Assembly: GCF_003951315.1 (NCBI RefSeq)
Contig: NZ_QLJH01000070.1
Location: 1 to 5,936 of the forward strand
Source of the DNA: Sphingomonas sp. S-NIH.Pt15_0812
Lineage (GTDB): Bacteria > Pseudomonadota > Alphaproteobacteria > Sphingomonadales > Sphingomonadaceae
Reading direction: 5' to 3'
DNA length: 5,936 nt
Positions within the stretch are counted from its first letter, which is position 1. Each line of letters opens with the position of its first letter. The notes under the pieces are model-generated. The model was not told the origin of the DNA. It made no database searches and saw only the letters and a list, made by a program, of their open reading frames with translations. This document shows positions 5,176 through 5,936 of the stretch, piece after piece. The position numbers and the translations under genes are program-made.

Positions 5176-5936
5176 ATGAGCGCACCGAAACCCTCTGTGT
5201 CTTATGGCTCGAAGATGCAACGTTGCAGTTTGGTGTCGCTGGCGCGTCAGGTCGCTGGACCGCGGGCGGTGGTCGTTCTTTTGGTCTCGGCGGTGGCACT
5301 GTGTCTGACGACGCTGATCTATGTCCAACATACTGCCAACCTTATTGTCAGCCGGGACATGCAGACTGCGGTGGCGCTCAGCGAACTGGCCGCACGGTTC
5401 GACCATGAGGATGGAAACCTATACCGCCTTATGGTTGATACAGCAGCCAATGGTCAGAACGCTGCGAATAATAGAAAACTTGCTGCAATCCAAGGTCGCA
5501 TCGCTAGGATTGACGCTGATCTGTCAGTGTTGAAACAGGGCCTCGAGCCGGCCCAACGTCGTCGTGCCCAACGGATCAGCGTCGAGCTTCACAAGTACAG
5601 CGATGCCGTCACAGTCGTTTCGTCGATGCTTGAGATTAACTTCGCTGCTAGCGTGGCGATGTTGCGACCATTCCGCATAAACGCCGATAATGTGCTTGCC
5701 GAAATCAAGGGCATCGCAGCGTCGGGGATCGCCGATGCCAGCCGCCATGCGGAGGCCGCAGCTTGGCGAACCCGGCTGCTGGTGGCAGTGGTCACCGGCG
5801 CTGTGCTAATCGTGGCGGGGCTGTCCTACATCTGGCTGGCGCTCGCAGCCGAGCGCGGCAAGCAGCTCCGGTCGGAGATCAGGCGGAGGGATCAGGCCGA
5901 GCAAGAGGCGTTGCAGCTCGCGCGTACCGATCCGCT
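5176..5936 (+). CDS. Membrane sensor protein with start of a GGDEF (diguanylate cyclase) domain, 3' end outside the window
   Basis: The frame is open from ATG 5176 to the window end (253 complete codons). The product has a short cytoplasmic N-terminus, a transmembrane helix at about residues 31-50 (AVVVLLVSAVALCLTTLIYV), a helical, Ala-rich periplasmic region of about 150 residues resembling the four-helix-bundle sensor of chemoreceptors, and a second helix at about 201-224. A charged coiled linker follows (ERGKQLRSEIRRRDQAEQEA), and the last residues LARTDPL match the opening of GGDEF domains (A-x-x-D-x-L-T-G-L). Such proteins make the second messenger cyclic di-GMP in response to an external signal. 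An EAL domain could follow outside the window. The GGDEF motif itself is not visible, so a histidine kinase or chemoreceptor is not fully excluded. The start is uncertain: GTG 5197 and ATG 5215 are alternatives and no good ribosome binding site is seen. It lies 205 bases after the TIR gene, probably in its own unit. Confidence 0.78.
   Translation, partial: MSAPKPSVSYGSKMQRCSLVSLARQVAGPRAVVVLLVSAVALCLTTLIYVQHTANLIVSRDMQTAVALSELAARFDHEDGNLYRLMVDTAANGQNAANNRKLAAIQGRIARIDADLSVLKQGLEPAQRRRAQRISVELHKYSDAVTVVSSMLEINFAASVAMLRPFRINADNVLAEIKGIAASGIADASRHAEAAAWRTRLLVAVVTGAVLIVAGLSYIWLALAAERGKQLRSEIRRRDQAEQEALQLARTDP

Noticed and set aside
5127..5408. 93-residue plus-strand open frame at the start of the sensor gene
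   Set aside because: It is a different frame of the 5176 gene, whose frame alone shows transmembrane helices and the GGDEF lead-in.
1..5936. CRISPR array, tRNA or rRNA
   Set aside because: No regularly spaced repeats, cloverleaf-like sequence or rRNA signature was seen on either strand.

Overview
The window reads as chromosomal accessory DNA from a GC-rich proteobacterium. An alphaproteobacterium, possibly a sphingomonad, is my best guess. That rests on the high-GC third-position codon use, an IS630-type insertion-sequence end, and short degenerate intergenic sequences that I recall from sphingomonad-type genomes. The lineage is inference; there is no rRNA or marker gene here.

Left edge (1-126): the end of an IS630-family insertion sequence. 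It carries the first codons of a minus-strand transposase (start at 34, good ribosome binding site at 44-51) and a probable terminal sequence closing at a CTAG/TA near 125.

Plus-strand operon (218-3190): three tightly coupled genes follow. The first is a small multi-pass membrane protein of unknown function (218-598). It overlaps by ATGA a 420-residue polytopic membrane protein with an isoprenylcysteine/phospholipid methyltransferase-like domain and a C-terminal part that looks like a decayed DCC (DUF393) thioredoxin-like domain (595-1857). A cytochrome P450 with all hallmark motifs follows, and its natural start appears to be a CTG codon inside the end of the previous gene (1850-3190). Together they suggest membrane-associated modification (methyl transfer plus oxidation) of a hydrophobic, perhaps isoprenoid or lipid, substrate. 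The substrate cannot be told from the sequence.

Minus-strand pair (3177-4030): an intact DCC-family thiol-disulfide protein converges on, and overlaps, the P450 3' end. Upstream of it lies a TfoX N-terminal-domain protein.

Right part (4031-5936): a solitary TIR-domain protein with a putative catalytic glutamate and an extremely basic Lys/Ala/Pro/Ser tail (4242-4970). It is preceded by two back-to-back hairpins and flanked by two similar degenerate intergenic sequences in direct orientation. The window ends in the 5' part of a membrane sensor gene (5176 onward) with two transmembrane helices, a helical periplasmic domain and the first residues of what looks like a GGDEF diguanylate cyclase domain.

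The most interesting points are the solitary TIR protein with its DNA- or nucleus-like basic tail, the methyltransferase fused to a degenerate DCC domain beside an intact DCC gene, and the non-canonical start of the P450. No intergenic stretch exceeds 300 bases. The gap at 3597-3694 shows nothing I can name.
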